Source: Cherax quadricarinatus (Eukaryota; Arthropoda; Malacostraca; Decapoda; Parastacidae). From it: DNA of 64,000 bases. The stretch is from positions 9,957,253-10,021,252 of the forward strand of contig NC_091293.1 in NCBI RefSeq assembly GCF_038502225.1. The letters are read 5' to 3'. The stretch's first letter is position 1; each line of letters opens with the position of its first letter. The position numbers and the translations under genes were made by a program. Shown one piece after another: positions 20,662 to 30,760 of this stretch. The notes under the pieces were generated by a model. It ran no database searches, was not told the origin of the DNA, and saw only the letters and a list, made by a program, of their open reading frames with translations.

Positions 20662-20679
20662 TTTATTGAACATAGAATC
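20662..20679 (+). other. Primer-binding site complementary to the element's own LTR
   Basis: TTTATTGAACATAGAATC lies where a tRNA primer-binding site is expected, but instead of a TGG-type tRNA complement it pairs perfectly with LTR positions 20609-20626. The polarity is right: the primer's 3' end (AATAAA) pairs next to U5, so extension would copy U5 and R. This is the arrangement known for Tf1 of fission yeast and sushi-type elements. Confidence 0.7.
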
Positions 20680-20722
20680 CTGGGCTACCTGGTGGTGATC
20701 CTGCGCTAGACTACTTCACAAC

Positions 20723-23700
20723 ATGGAGCGTTTACTGAAACCTGAGAGGCTAGACTGTGACCCCAGCTTATCAACGGCTGCTCAGGAATGGAAGCACTGG
20801 TTTAAGACTTTCGAAAACTTCTTGGGAGCCCTTCCTAAAGAAGATCTAGATAAACTAAGTCTGCTCATCAATTTTGTGTCACCTAAGATATATGAGGCTA
20901 TTTCTGAGTGTAATACTTACGAAGATGCTATCAAAACCCTCAAGTCTCAGTATATTAAACCTACAAATGAAATCTTTGCACGCTGTCCCCTTGCAACTCG
21001 CCGCCAGCAGATTGATGAGTCCTTAGAGGAATACTTTCAAGCACTGAAAATTTTAGGTAAGGACTGTCACTTCCAAGCAGTGACAGCTGCTCAGTATTGT
21101 GAAGAGTCCATCAGGGATGCTTTTATCAGTGGCCTGCAATCACCAATAATAAGGCAGCGTTTATTGGAGAATAAAACTCTCGACTTAGCCGCTGCCTTTG
21201 ACCAGGCAAGAGCTCTAGATTCAGCCCAGAAGAATTCTGAAGTATACAGTACCACTCAGCCTTCTCGAGTGGTAAGTGCTGCAATTCCTGACCAAGACTC
21301 TTGCAATGAAGTTACTGGGGAACTTGCCTCAGTGACAGCAGCAGCAGGTACGGTGTGTTTCTTTTGTGGTTTTTCAAGACATCCACGTCCAAAGTGTCCT
21401 GCTCGTGAAGCAATGTGCCATAAATGCCACAAGAAAGGTCACTTTGCTAAAGTATGTCGTGCTAATGCATCAAGAAGAGCTAGTGCCTCCACACATTCCA
21501 GTGATCATGCGACTCTAGCAACAGTGACTTCTGCGGCTACTCCAAATTCACTGTCAAAGGCAGTTGTGAAAGTATTCATCAAAGGAACAGAAGTAGATGG
21601 TCTTATTGATAGTGGCAGCTCAGAGAGTTTCATCAACCTTGACTTAGTTAAACGGCTCTCCTTGACTCTACATCACTCATCAGGTACCGTTTCCATGGCA
21701 TCAACATCTCTCTCTATTCAGACCTTAGGGTTTTGTAAGGTAAATCTCAGAGTTAATGGAAAGGATTATCAAGATGTACATTTAGCTATTCTGCCACAAC
21801 TGTGCTCTGATGTTATCCTTGGTCAGGACTTTCAGAACCTGCATGGTAGTGTCACCTTAACATATGGAGGTGAACTGCCTCCTCTTGTTGTCTGTGGACT
21901 TAGCACTTTAAGGGTAGACCCACCAAAGCTGTTTGCAAATCTTACCGCGGATTGCCATCCTATATCAGCTAAGTCACGCCGCTATTCTTATGAGGATCGG
22001 ATGTTCATTGAGAAAGAAACTCAGAGGCTGCTGAAGGAGGGTATTATAGAACCGAGTGATTCCCCTTGGCGTGCACAGGTTGTTGTTGTTAAAGATGGTT
22101 ATAGGAAACGGAGACTGGCTATCGATTACTCTGAGACAATCAACAAATTTACACTTCTTGATGGGTACCCTCTACCTCGAATTGACGATACAGTGAACAA
22201 AATTGCTCAGTACTACGTGTTTAGCACAATTGATCTGCAGAGTGCCTATCATCAAGTCCCTATAAGGAATGAAGATAAACCATACACAGCGTTTCAGGCT
22301 AGTGATGGCCTGTATCAGTTTACCAGAGTCCCTTTTGGAGTCGCCAATGGGGTAGCCTGCTTCCAACGAATTATGGATTCACTCATTCAGGAAGAGCAAC
22401 TCATGGGAACTTACGCGTATTTAGATAATGTTACCATTTGTGGCAAGACCCAGGAGGAACATGATGCAAACCTTGATAAGTTTTTGGAAGCCGCCAAGAA
22501 GAAAAATATCAGTTACAATGAGGAAAAGTGCACTTTTTCAACTAAAAGGCTTAGCATCCTTGGTTATGTAGTGGAAGGAGGTTCAATATTCCCAGACCCT
22601 GAACGACTACGACCTCTACGGGAACTTCCAATGCCTCAAGACAAAAAGTCACTCCGAAGAACTCTTGGTCTCTTTGCTTATTACTCACAATGGATCTACA
22701 ACTATTCAAGTAAAGTCCGCCCATTGAGTGCTACCACATTTCCTGTGACAAAGGAAGCAGAAGCCGCTTTCCATACTCTCAAACAGGACATTGAAAACTC
22801 AGTAGTTCAAGCCATTGATGAGTCCCTACCATTCGAAGTGGAAACGGATGCATCTGACATTGCCATTGCTGCAGTCTTATCTCAGGCAGGACGACCAGTA
22901 GCCTTCTTTTCGAGAACTTTTCAAGGATCAGAGAAATGTTATGCTGCTGTAGAAAAGGAAGCCCAGGCCATCATAGAAGCAGTTCGCCACTGGAGGCATT
23001 ATTTAACTGGTAGACATTTCACCATAAGGACTGACCAACGGTCCGTGATGTATATGTTCGACAAGAGGCACAAAAGTAGGATAAAGAATGACAAGATATT
23101 ACGCTGGAGGATGGAACTATCGTGTTATGACTTTGATATTCTGTACCGACCGGGTCAAGAGAACATCTCACCTGATGCATTCTCTAGGTCCCACTGTGGA
23201 GCAGCATGTCATGATTTGCAATCACTCTCAGCTCTCCACAAGGCTTTGTGTCACCCAGGAGTTACACGCCTGTACCATTTTGTCAAATCAAAGAACATGC
23301 CCTACTCAGTGGAAGATGTGCGACAAGTGATCAGAGCATGCAGAGTATGTGCAGAGTGCAAGCCAAACTTTCATCAGCCAGAGAAGACTCATCTCATAAA
23401 ATCCACCCAGCCTTTCGAAAGATTGAATATAGATTTCAAAGGACCTCTACCAAGCACAAATCAGAATAGGTATTTCCTTAACATAGTAGATGAATATTCA
23501 AGGTTTCCCTTTGTATTCCCCTGTGCAAATATGGCTGCTTCAACTGTTATTAGTTGTCTTTCACAGTTGTTCTCTATTTTTGGTATGCCAGCTTATATCC
23601 ATTCAGACAGGGGATCCTCGTTCATGAGTAACGAACTTCAGGAGTTTTTGGCTAGCAAAGGTATTGCCTGCAGCAGAACAACAAGCTACAACCCTCAAGG

Positions 23701-24310
23701 CAATGGTCAAGTGGAGCGGTTCAATGGTACTATATGGAAGGCAGTTACAATGACATTAAAGTCGCGCAATCTACCTGTTCAACACTGGCAAACTGTCCTA
23801 CCTGATGCTCTTCACTCTATTAGATCACTGCTGTGCACAGCTACTAACGCAACTCCTCATGAAAGACTCCTCAACTATTCACGTCGTTCCTCTACAGGAG
23901 CCTCCGTGCCCACTTGGTTATGTCATCCTGGACCCGTTCTCCTGAAGAGTCACCGTAGGATGAACAAGACGGATCCTTTAGTGGAAGAGGTAGAGCTCCT
24001 GCAAGCTAATCCACATTACGCCCACATTCGCTACCAAAATGGTGAAGAGACTACAGTATCTACAAGACATTTAGCCCCAGTTGAAATCCCTATTAGTGTG
24101 GAATCTCAAGATACACCAATAGATGTGAAAGATGCTTCGTTTTCTCCTGGAAAGCCCCTTGAGACTACCCCTATGGAAATAGAGGATTCTGCTCCAGCAG
24201 TTAATCAAACCCCGCTGGAAAATATCGAACCTGGTGAAGAGGCTCAAGGGCTACGAAGGTCGGGACGTGTACGTCGCCCACCTAACAGTTTGGGAGATTA
24301 CTGTCTCTGA
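20723..24310 (+). CDS. gag-pol: Gypsy 1 gag-pol polyprotein
   Basis: 1,195 codons, intact. Order: gag-like N-terminus; two CCHC-type knuckles ([14 protein letters not shown] near residue 211 and [14 protein letters not shown] near 232); aspartic protease (LIDSGSS about 295); reverse transcriptase with catalytic YLDN (566-569); RNase H (TDASD about 708, then HWRHYL); integrase with an H-H-C-C region (about 838-877) and DDE core (IDFKG about 901, SDRGS about 962, NGQVERF about 996); and a basic tail ([13 protein letters not shown]). Gag and pol form a single frame, so no frameshift is needed. The start ATG lies 62 nt past the LTR and is the first in the leader. Confidence 0.96.
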   Translation: MERLLKPERLDCDPSLSTAAQEWKHWFKTFENFLGALPKEDLDKLSLLINFVSPKIYEAISECNTYEDAIKTLKSQYIKPTNEIFARCPLATRRQQIDESLEEYFQALKILGKDCHFQAVTAAQYCEESIRDAFISGLQSPIIRQRLLENKTLDLAAAFDQARALDSAQKNSEVYSTTQPSRVVSAAIPDQDSCNEVTGELASVTAAAGTVCFFCGFSRHPRPKCPAREAMCHKCHKKGHFAKVCRANASRRASASTHSSDHATLATVTSAATPNSLSKAVVKVFIKGTEVDGLIDSGSSESFINLDLVKRLSLTLHHSSGTVSMASTSLSIQTLGFCKVNLRVNGKDYQDVHLAILPQLCSDVILGQDFQNLHGSVTLTYGGELPPLVVCGLSTLRVDPPKLFANLTADCHPISAKSRRYSYEDRMFIEKETQRLLKEGIIEPSDSPWRAQVVVVKDGYRKRRLAIDYSETINKFTLLDGYPLPRIDDTVNKIAQYYVFSTIDLQSAYHQVPIRNEDKPYTAFQASDGLYQFTRVPFGVANGVACFQRIMDSLIQEEQLMGTYAYLDNVTICGKTQEEHDANLDKFLEAAKKKNISYNEEKCTFSTKRLSILGYVVEGGSIFPDPERLRPLRELPMPQDKKSLRRTLGLFAYYSQWIYNYSSKVRPLSATTFPVTKEAEAAFHTLKQDIENSVVQAIDESLPFEVETDASDIAIAAVLSQAGRPVAFFSRTFQGSEKCYAAVEKEAQAIIEAVRHWRHYLTGRHFTIRTDQRSVMYMFDKRHKSRIKNDKILRWRMELSCYDFDILYRPGQENISPDAFSRSHCGAACHDLQSLSALHKALCHPGVTRLYHFVKSKNMPYSVEDVRQVIRACRVCAECKPNFHQPEKTHLIKSTQPFERLNIDFKGPLPSTNQNRYFLNIVDEYSRFPFVFPCANMAASTVISCLSQLFSIFGMPAYIHSDRGSSFMSNELQEFLASKGIACSRTTSYNPQGNGQVERFNGTIWKAVTMTLKSRNLPVQHWQTVLPDALHSIRSLLCTATNATPHERLLNYSRRSSTGASVPTWLCHPGPVLLKSHRRMNKTDPLVEEVELLQANPHYAHIRYQNGEETTVSTRHLAPVEIPISVESQDTPIDVKDASFSPGKPLETTPMEIEDSAPAVNQTPLENIEPGEEAQGLRRSGRVRRPPNSLGDYCL

Positions 24311-24329
24311 TATTTTAGAAGGGGGAGAT

Positions 24330-24668
24330 TGTAGTGATACTGGTCCTGTGGGGAGCAGCAGCAGGATAATACTGCACCACCTCTTGGGGCCCTTAACAAC
24401 AACAACAGTTTGGCGTGTGTCATGGGTACCAACATATGGTGTGTGATTCTCTCCTACTTTATCCATTTATCACCGATGCAGATTACATGGTGAGTTTAAA
24501 TATGTGGCCTGTAGTTATAACTTTTCTCTTGACATATGCAAGACATCACCATCCCTGTAGAAGCCATTATTAGATGTACTAGTCATTATATTTTGTTGTT
24601 GCAGAAGTACTATGAAGATTCTATGTTCAATAAAGCCTAGAGATAAGGCCTGTGTTTCTATCACAACA
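24330..24668 (+). repeat. Gypsy 1 3' LTR
   Basis: 339 bp, matching 20322-20660 except for about two substitutions (GCGTGTGTCATGGGTACC versus GCGTGCGTCATGGGCACC). Preceded by the purine tract and followed by the target duplication TGTAC. Confidence 0.96.
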
Positions 24669-24673
24669 TGTAC

Positions 24674-25148
24674 TTACCAAAAGTGAAGTGTAAATTATAA
24701 AAGTAGCAGTATACAAGTGATAAGTGTGGTAAATGAGGACTCAAAAGGGCAACGAGTTAAAAATAGCGAAGAAGCCAGCGGCGGAAGGGCGAGGTGCACG
24801 AGTCATCGTACAGCAAGCATCGTACAGCGAGCATCGTACATCAGGCATCTGGATGGACGTCCCCTCTGACCAGTAACGTACAAATCACCTGTTTTGTGGT
24901 TGGGGGGAGTCTGAGTGGTAGAGCCGGCCCAGCCGTCACTGGTAAGTCGATATCTAAACCCTGCTCCAGAGCGATTATCATACACACAACACCTAGCAGT
25001 AGTAGGAAGATAAACTTTGTAGGAGTAAGGATTAAGCAGGAGGATTAAGTCGTGGCTAATGGGACTACAGCCCTGACAACAGTTTCGAGAGATAATGGTC
25101 TAGGACACAAAGACAGTACAATCTGAGAAGCAAGTACTGGGTACACAC
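24674..25148. other. Spacer without recognisable gene
   Basis: No supported gene. Contains a small triple repeat of CATCGTACA-like words at about 24800-24840. Confidence 0.5.
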
Positions 25149-26230
25149 GTAGTAAAAGGTATTACATAACTAGGTGAAAGAATGACTTGTTAACACACGC
25201 TAGTATTATAAATATTAGAACTACTTTCAGTGTTAATGGTATCTCATTAGTATTACGGATACACAGAAGTGAATTGTATTTCTGGGACATATAAACAACT
25301 GACGTGCTCACACACACACACACGCGCGCACACACATACACACTGAAACCACAACTAGGTGAGTACACACAGCTGATCCTTGGAATTTGACCGCCTCCCC
25401 CACAGACCTCTTACCTTTCCCCTCCCTCGCGTTTCTCCCTCTCAATACCCTCTTTCCCTCCTTTCTCCCTCTCTCTTTCTCTCCCTCTCCCTCTCTTTCT
25501 CCCTCTCTCTACCCTTTCTCTCCCCCCTCACATTTCTCTCTCTCCCCCTTGGTCTTATCCCTCACCCCCATACTCTCTCCTCTCTCTCCCTCTTTCTACC
25601 CTTTCTCTCTCCTCTCTCTCCCTCTTTCTACCCTTTCTCTCTCCTCTCTCTCCCTCTTTCTACCCTTTCTCTCTCTCCCCCACACCCTCTCCCTCCTCTA
25701 CACATGTAGTAAAAGGTAGTACATAACTGGGTGAAAGAATGACTTGTTAACACATGCTAGTATTATAATTAGAACTACTCTCAGTGTTAGTGGTATCTCA
25801 TTAGTATTACGGATACACAGAAGTGAATTGTATTTCTGGGACATATAAACAACTGACGTGCTCACACACACACACACGCGCACACACACATACACACTCG
25901 GGGCCAGGAGCTGGGTCTCGACCCTGAAACCACAACTAGGTGAGTACACACAGCTGATCCTTGGAATTTGACTGCCTCCCCCACAGACCTCTTACCTTTT
26001 CCCTCCCTCGCGTTTCTCTCTCTCATAGCCTTCTTCCCTCCTTTCTCCCTCTCTCTCTCTCTTTCTCCCTCTCTCTACCCTTTCTCTCCCCCCTCACATT
26101 TCTCTCCCTCCCCCTTGGTCTTATCCCTCACCCCCATACTCTCTCCTCTCTCTCCCTCTTTCTACCCTTTCTCTCTCCTCTCTCTCCCTCTTTCTACCCT
26201 CTCTCTCTCTCCCCCACACCCTCTCCCTCC
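25149..26230 (+). repeat. Two tandem 557-bp monomers upstream of a CR1-like LINE
   Basis: Monomer 1 (25149-25705) and monomer 2 (25706-26230) begin with GTAGTAAAAGG and run in parallel through a (CA)n tract, a piece resembling the LINE's own 3' tail (CCACAACTAGGTGAGTAC), and a long pyrimidine tract made of CTCTCTCCCTCTTTCTACCC-type units. Monomer 2 carries about 25 bp more of the LINE-tail piece. Sitting directly before ORF1, they look like repeated 5' promoter monomers. Short pyrimidine-tract frames are not genes. Confidence 0.8.
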
Positions 26231-26274
26231 TCTAGCCTTCTGTCTGTGGTAATAAAAAGTAAAAAAAAAAAAAA

Positions 26275-27315
26275 ATGGGTAGCCTTAGAGGACGGAAACC
26301 CAGAGATCTGGTGGACGAACCAGGGAGGAAAGACTGGGAGCTAGAGCTCCAAAAAAGGGAGGAAGAGTGGGGAAGGAAGATAGTAGAGCTTGGTAAGAAA
26401 ATGGAGGAGCGGATAGCTGAAGAGTGCAGGAAGTGGGAAGTACAGGTCTTAGCAGCAGAAGCTAGGATACAGTGCTTAGAAGAGAAACTGCAAAGCCTGA
26501 AACAGATTAGAGAGACAAATGACAATTCAGGTGTGACATCAGGAAATTCAAAGTCAGGCGCAGACAAGGGGATGGTAAGCAACAACGGAGACATGCCGAA
26601 CATGAAGGCCCTATCAGACCCACGTGGGGCCAGGGAAAAGACGACGAGCACACTAAGATCAAACGACAGGTCCGAAGACAATGAAGGTATGCTATATGCA
26701 GAGATTCTAACAGCCAACTGCAGTAGCAAGGGACAGCTGGTCAGGAAAGACAGTCCACTGAGAATAGAAGTTTCAGATATGACAGGGACTGAAGGCAAGA
26801 ACATGTCAATGGAAGGAAATAAAATGCCTCAGAGGACGCAGATGGAGACTCAGTGGGAGGAGGAAAGGGCGAGGTCAGTTTTTGTGTACGGGCTCCAAGA
26901 AGCCAAGGGGGCCAACTTTGAAGAAATAAAACAGGAGGAGAAAAAAATGATTGAAGGCATCATGAAAACAATAGGGGAGGGCAATATGACCCAGGTGACA
27001 AATTTTCAGAGAACTGGGTGGTTTGCGAGTGGAAGGATGCGGCCTGTCAGAGTAACTTTCAAGGAAGAATCAGTTCGAACCAGGATTCTGCAAGAGAAAG
27101 CAAGACTGAGGGACAAAGAGGGGTACCAGAGAGTATACCTCGACCGCGACAGAACACAAGAAGAAAGGACTACACTGAAAGAGAGGGTACAGAGACGCAA
27201 GGAGGAACGAGAAGCAATGAAAATGAGCAGGACCCAGACACAGGAGGAAGGGCAAACACACCCCACAGAATCTCCCACCAAAAGACTCCACCCGCGACAT
27301 TCCCAACGCAACTGA
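26275..27315 (+). CDS. CR1-like LINE ORF1 protein (copy A)
   Basis: 346 codons. N-terminal coiled-coil-like charged segment (KREEEWGRKIVELGKKMEER), a low-complexity middle, then a conserved block (RSVFVYGLQE ... RPVRVTFKEES ... LDRDRTQEER) that resembles the RRM-like nucleic-acid-binding region of L1-type ORF1 proteins, and a basic tail. Expected to bind the LINE RNA. The start follows an A-rich stretch, and the equivalent ATG is used at 61842. Overlaps the ORF2 frame by about 361 nt. Confidence 0.85.
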   Translation: MGSLRGRKPRDLVDEPGRKDWELELQKREEEWGRKIVELGKKMEERIAEECRKWEVQVLAAEARIQCLEEKLQSLKQIRETNDNSGVTSGNSKSGADKGMVSNNGDMPNMKALSDPRGAREKTTSTLRSNDRSEDNEGMLYAEILTANCSSKGQLVRKDSPLRIEVSDMTGTEGKNMSMEGNKMPQRTQMETQWEEERARSVFVYGLQEAKGANFEEIKQEEKKMIEGIMKTIGEGNMTQVTNFQRTGWFASGRMRPVRVTFKEESVRTRILQEKARLRDKEGYQRVYLDRDRTQEERTTLKERVQRRKEEREAMKMSRTQTQEEGQTHPTESPTKRLHPRHSQRN

Positions 27316-27500
27316 GCAACCTATACTACAACCCACTCACTGTTCCCTCTGCCACCAATCCCCATATCACAAACCTCACCCCAACAGCTGTCCCTTATGG
27401 GCATTCTGACCCCACCCCCATCAACACAAACCCCACCTACACCACAGCCCCATATAGGCCCCCACCAAGGCTCTCGCTCCCCCAACCCCAATATTCTGGC

Positions 27501-30392
27501 ATGACCACAATGATAGAAAAGAAGCTAAAGGTTTGGTACACAAACGCGGATGGAATAATGAATAAACATGAGGAGTGGAATGAAAGAATCAGTGAAAAAT
27601 CCCCAGACATCATAGCAGTCACAGAAACAAAACTCGCTGAGACAATAACAGACACAATCTTCCCAACAGGATATCAGATCCTGAGGAAAGATAGAAGGAG
27701 TAGAGGGGGAGGAGGGGTTGCACTGCTCATAAAACACCGATGGGGATTTGAGGAAATGGAAGGCATGGACATGATTGGAGAAAGAGACTACATTGTAGGT
27801 ACAATTCAGTCCGGAGAACATAAAGTAGTCATTGGAGTGATGTATAACCCACCACAGAACTGCAGGAGGCCAAGAGAAGAGTACGAAGAAAACAACAGGG
27901 TGATGGTGGACACACTGGCTGAGGTGGCAAGAAGAGCTCACTCGAGCAGAGCAAAGTTACTGGTAATGGGCGATTTCAACCACAGGGAGATCGACTGGGA
28001 AAACCTGGAGCCACATGGGGGTCCCGAAACATGGAGAGCCAAGATGATGGATGTGGTACTTGAAAACCTCATGCATCAACATGTCAGGGACACAACCAGA
28101 GAGAGAGGGGAGGATGAGCCAGCAAGACTGGATCTTGTGTTCACCCTGAGCAGTTCAGACATTGAGGACATCACTTATGAGAGGCCCCTTGGAGCTAGCG
28201 ATCATGTGGTTCTGAGTTTTGACTATATAGTAGAGTTACAAGTGGAGAAGGTAACAGGAACTGAAGGGGACAGGCCAAACTATAAAAGGGGGGACTACAC
28301 AGGTATGAGAAACTTCCTGCAGGAGGTTCAGTGGGACAGAGAAATGGTAGGAAAATCAGTAAACGAGATGATGGAATATGTGGCAACAAAGTGCAAGGAG
28401 GCAGAGGAAAGTTTTGTTCCCAAGGGAAACGGAAATAATAGGAAGACCAAAACGAGTCCTTGGTTTACCCGAAGGTGTAGGGAGGCAAAAACTAAGTGCA
28501 ACAGAGAATGGAAAAGGTACAGGAGGCATAGGACCCAGGAAAACAAGGAGATTAGTAGAAGAGCCAGAAACGAGTATGCACAGATAAGGAGGGAGGCCCA
28601 GCGACAGTATGAAAACGACATAGCATCGAAAGTCAAATCTGACCCGAAACTGCTGTATAGCCACATTAGGAGGAAGACAACAGTCAAGGACCAGGTGATA
28701 AGGCTGAGGAAAGAAGGTGGAGAACTCACAAGAAACGATCAAGAGGTATGTGAGGAGCTAAACAAGAGATTTAAGGAAGTATTTACAGTAGAGACAGGAA
28801 GGACTCTGGGGGGACAGACCAGACGGGGACACCAGCAAGGAATACACCAACAAGTGTTGGACGACATACATACAGATGAGGAGGAGGTGAAGAAACTGCT
28901 AAGGGACATCGATACCTCAAAGGCAATGGGACCAGACAACATCTCCCCGTGGGTCCTTAGAGAGGGAGCAGATATATTGTGCGTGCCACTTACCACAATC
29001 TTCAACACATCCCTGGAAACTGGGCAACTACCTGAGGTATGGAAGACGGCAAATGTAGTTCCCATTTTTAAAAAAGGAGACAGAAAAGAGGCACTAAACT
29101 ATAGACCTGTGTCATTGACGTGTATAGTATGCAAAATTATGGAGAAGATTATCAGGAGGAGAGTGGTGGAGCACCTGGAACGGAACAGGAGTATAAATGC
29201 CAACCAGCACGGATTCACGGAAGGCAAATCCTGTGTCACAAACCTTCTGGAGTTTTATGATAAAATAACAGAAGTAAGACAAGAGAGAGAGGGGTGGGTT
29301 GATTGCATCTTCTTGGACTGCAAGAAGGCCTTTGACACAGTTCCTCACAAGAGATTAGTGCAGAAGCTAGAGCACCAGGCGCATATAACAGGAAGGGCAC
29401 TGCAATGGATCAGAGAATACCTGACAGGGAGGCAACAACGAGTCATGGTACGTAATGATGTATCACAGTGGGCACCTGTGACGAGCGGGGTCCCACAGGG
29501 GTCGGTCCTAGGACCAGTGCTATTTTTGGTATATGTGAACGACATGACGGAAGGGTTAGACTCAGAAGTGTCCCTGTTTGCAGATGATGTGAAGTTAATG
29601 AGGAGAATTAAATCTGATGAGGACCAGGCAGGACTTCAAAGAGACCTGGACAGACTGGACACCTGGTCCAGCAAATGGCTTCTCGAATTTAATCCTGCCA
29701 AATGCAAAGTCATGAAGATGGGGGAGGGGCACAGAAGACCACAGACAGAGTATAGGCTAGGTGGCCAAAGACTGCAAACCTCACTCAAGGAGAAAGATCT
29801 TGGGGTGAGTATAACACCGAGCATGTCTCCGGAAGCACACATCAATCAGATAACTGCTGCAGCATATGGGCGCCTGGCAAACCTGAGAACAGCATTCCGA
29901 TACCTTAGTAAGGAATCATTCAAGACACTGTACACCGTGTATGTCAGGCCCATACTGGAGTATGCAGCACCTGTTTGGAACCCGCACTTGATAAAGCACG
30001 TCAAGAAACTAGAGAAAGTACAAAGGTTTGCGACAAGGTTAGTTCCAGAGCTAAGGGGAATGTCCTATGAGGAAAGATTAAGGGAAATCGGCCTGACCAC
30101 ACTGGAGGACAGGAGGGTCAGGGGAGACATGATAACGACATATAAAATACTGCGTGGAATAGACAAGGTGGACAAAGACAGGATGTTCCAGGGAGGGGAC
30201 ACAGAAACAAGAGGCCACAATTGGAAGTTGAAGACACAAATGAGTCAGAGAGATAGTAGGAAGTATTTCTTCAGTCATAGAGTTGTAAGGCAGTGGAATA
30301 GCCTAGAAAATGATGTAGTGGAGGCAGGAACCATACACAGTTTTAAGACGAGGTTTGATAAAGCTCATGGAGCGGGGAGAGAGAGGGCCTAG
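27501..30392 (+). CDS. CR1-like LINE ORF2: AP endonuclease and reverse transcriptase (copy A)
   Basis: 963 codons from the first plausible ATG (27501), although the frame is open from 26955, inside ORF1. The N-terminal apurinic-type endonuclease shows TETKL, MGDFNHREIDW and ASDHVVL; the reverse transcriptase shows YRPVSLT, DCKKAFDTVPH, TSGVPQGSVLGP and FADDVKL (about residue 692). The C-terminal part (ATRLVPELRGMSYEERL ... RKYFFSHRVVRQWNSL) is typical of CR1-group ORF2. It nicks DNA and primes reverse transcription on the target. No stops. How ORF2 is initiated is unclear. Confidence 0.94.
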   Translation: MTTMIEKKLKVWYTNADGIMNKHEEWNERISEKSPDIIAVTETKLAETITDTIFPTGYQILRKDRRSRGGGGVALLIKHRWGFEEMEGMDMIGERDYIVGTIQSGEHKVVIGVMYNPPQNCRRPREEYEENNRVMVDTLAEVARRAHSSRAKLLVMGDFNHREIDWENLEPHGGPETWRAKMMDVVLENLMHQHVRDTTRERGEDEPARLDLVFTLSSSDIEDITYERPLGASDHVVLSFDYIVELQVEKVTGTEGDRPNYKRGDYTGMRNFLQEVQWDREMVGKSVNEMMEYVATKCKEAEESFVPKGNGNNRKTKTSPWFTRRCREAKTKCNREWKRYRRHRTQENKEISRRARNEYAQIRREAQRQYENDIASKVKSDPKLLYSHIRRKTTVKDQVIRLRKEGGELTRNDQEVCEELNKRFKEVFTVETGRTLGGQTRRGHQQGIHQQVLDDIHTDEEEVKKLLRDIDTSKAMGPDNISPWVLREGADILCVPLTTIFNTSLETGQLPEVWKTANVVPIFKKGDRKEALNYRPVSLTCIVCKIMEKIIRRRVVEHLERNRSINANQHGFTEGKSCVTNLLEFYDKITEVRQEREGWVDCIFLDCKKAFDTVPHKRLVQKLEHQAHITGRALQWIREYLTGRQQRVMVRNDVSQWAPVTSGVPQGSVLGPVLFLVYVNDMTEGLDSEVSLFADDVKLMRRIKSDEDQAGLQRDLDRLDTWSSKWLLEFNPAKCKVMKMGEGHRRPQTEYRLGGQRLQTSLKEKDLGVSITPSMSPEAHINQITAAAYGRLANLRTAFRYLSKESFKTLYTVYVRPILEYAAPVWNPHLIKHVKKLEKVQRFATRLVPELRGMSYEERLREIGLTTLEDRRVRGDMITTYKILRGIDKVDKDRMFQGGDTETRGHNWKLKTQMSQRDSRKYFFSHRVVRQWNSLENDVVEAGTIHSFKTRFDKAHGAGRERA

Positions 30393-30480
30393 TAGCAACC
30401 GGTGAAGAGGCAGGGCCAGGAGCTAGGACTCGACCCCTGCAACCACAAATAGGTGAGTACAAATAGGTGAGTACACACAT

Positions 30481-30760
30481 CTCAGTAGTAGTATCCAGTT
30501 ACCAGTAACCAGTGTACCAGTAGATGACTCACTACCAACCGTCTCTCCGTGAATCATTGACTGTATTCATATTGTTGCTGACCCAGCAGTATTTCAAACA
30601 CCCCCTCACATATGGGTACTGTGGTTAGTCAGTCATACGAGAGTGAGCAAGGAGGCAGGTCACGGCTGTTTGGCGCTCCCCATACCTACCGTTATAATTA
30701 TATGTACTACCAGCCTACATGAGTATTTCTTTACCCTATCCACGTGTTCGAACCCCCACA
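30481..30760 (+). repeat. Gypsy 2 5' LTR (truncated)
   Basis: Aligns with 35768-36048, from CTCAGTAGTAGTA to CGAACCCCCACA. The first roughly 31 bp of the 3' LTR (TGTCGGGACGACATACG...) are missing. The sequence after it (TAACAAATGGTGCCAGTGG) is in the primer-binding-site position; the tRNA is not identified. Confidence 0.85.

Larger units (their letters stand above)
20322..24668 (+). mobile_element. Gypsy 1: complete LTR retrotransposon
   Basis: 4,347 bp, bounded by 339-bp LTRs (TGTAGTGATAC ... CACAACA) and an exact 5-bp target duplication TGTAC (20317-20321 and 24669-24673). One uninterrupted 1,195-codon gag-pol ORF, a polypurine tract (AGAAGGGGGAGA, ending at 24328) and an unusual primer-binding region (see 20662-20679). 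The LTRs differ at about two of 339 positions by eye. Everything needed for mobility appears present, apart from the YLDN catalytic box, which some lineages tolerate. Likely young and possibly active. Confidence 0.97.
26231..30478 (+). mobile_element. CR1-like LINE, near full length (copy A)
   Basis: Contains a short A-rich leader, ORF1 (26275-27315), ORF2 (open 26955-30392) with endonuclease and reverse transcriptase, then a short 3' UTR ending in CCACAAATAGGTGAGTAC words and (AC)n. No poly(A) tail; short tandem words at the 3' end are typical of the CR1/L2 group. Both ORFs are uninterrupted. A near-identical 5'-truncated copy is at 36244-37165, decayed ones at 7536-8358 and 46445-47425, and a diverged full-length relative at 61842-64000. 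Confidence 0.93.

Noticed and set aside
25380..26344. Leu/Ser/Pro-rich frames in pyrimidine tracts
   Set aside because: Low-complexity CT repeats; present in shifted frames in both monomers.
26938..26955. A-rich run as a -1 frameshift site for LINE ORF2
   Set aside because: A slip here runs into TGA at 26952, and the run is not conserved in copy C.
27525..29845. Minus-strand frames within the CR1-like LINE
   Set aside because: Antisense shadows of ORF2.
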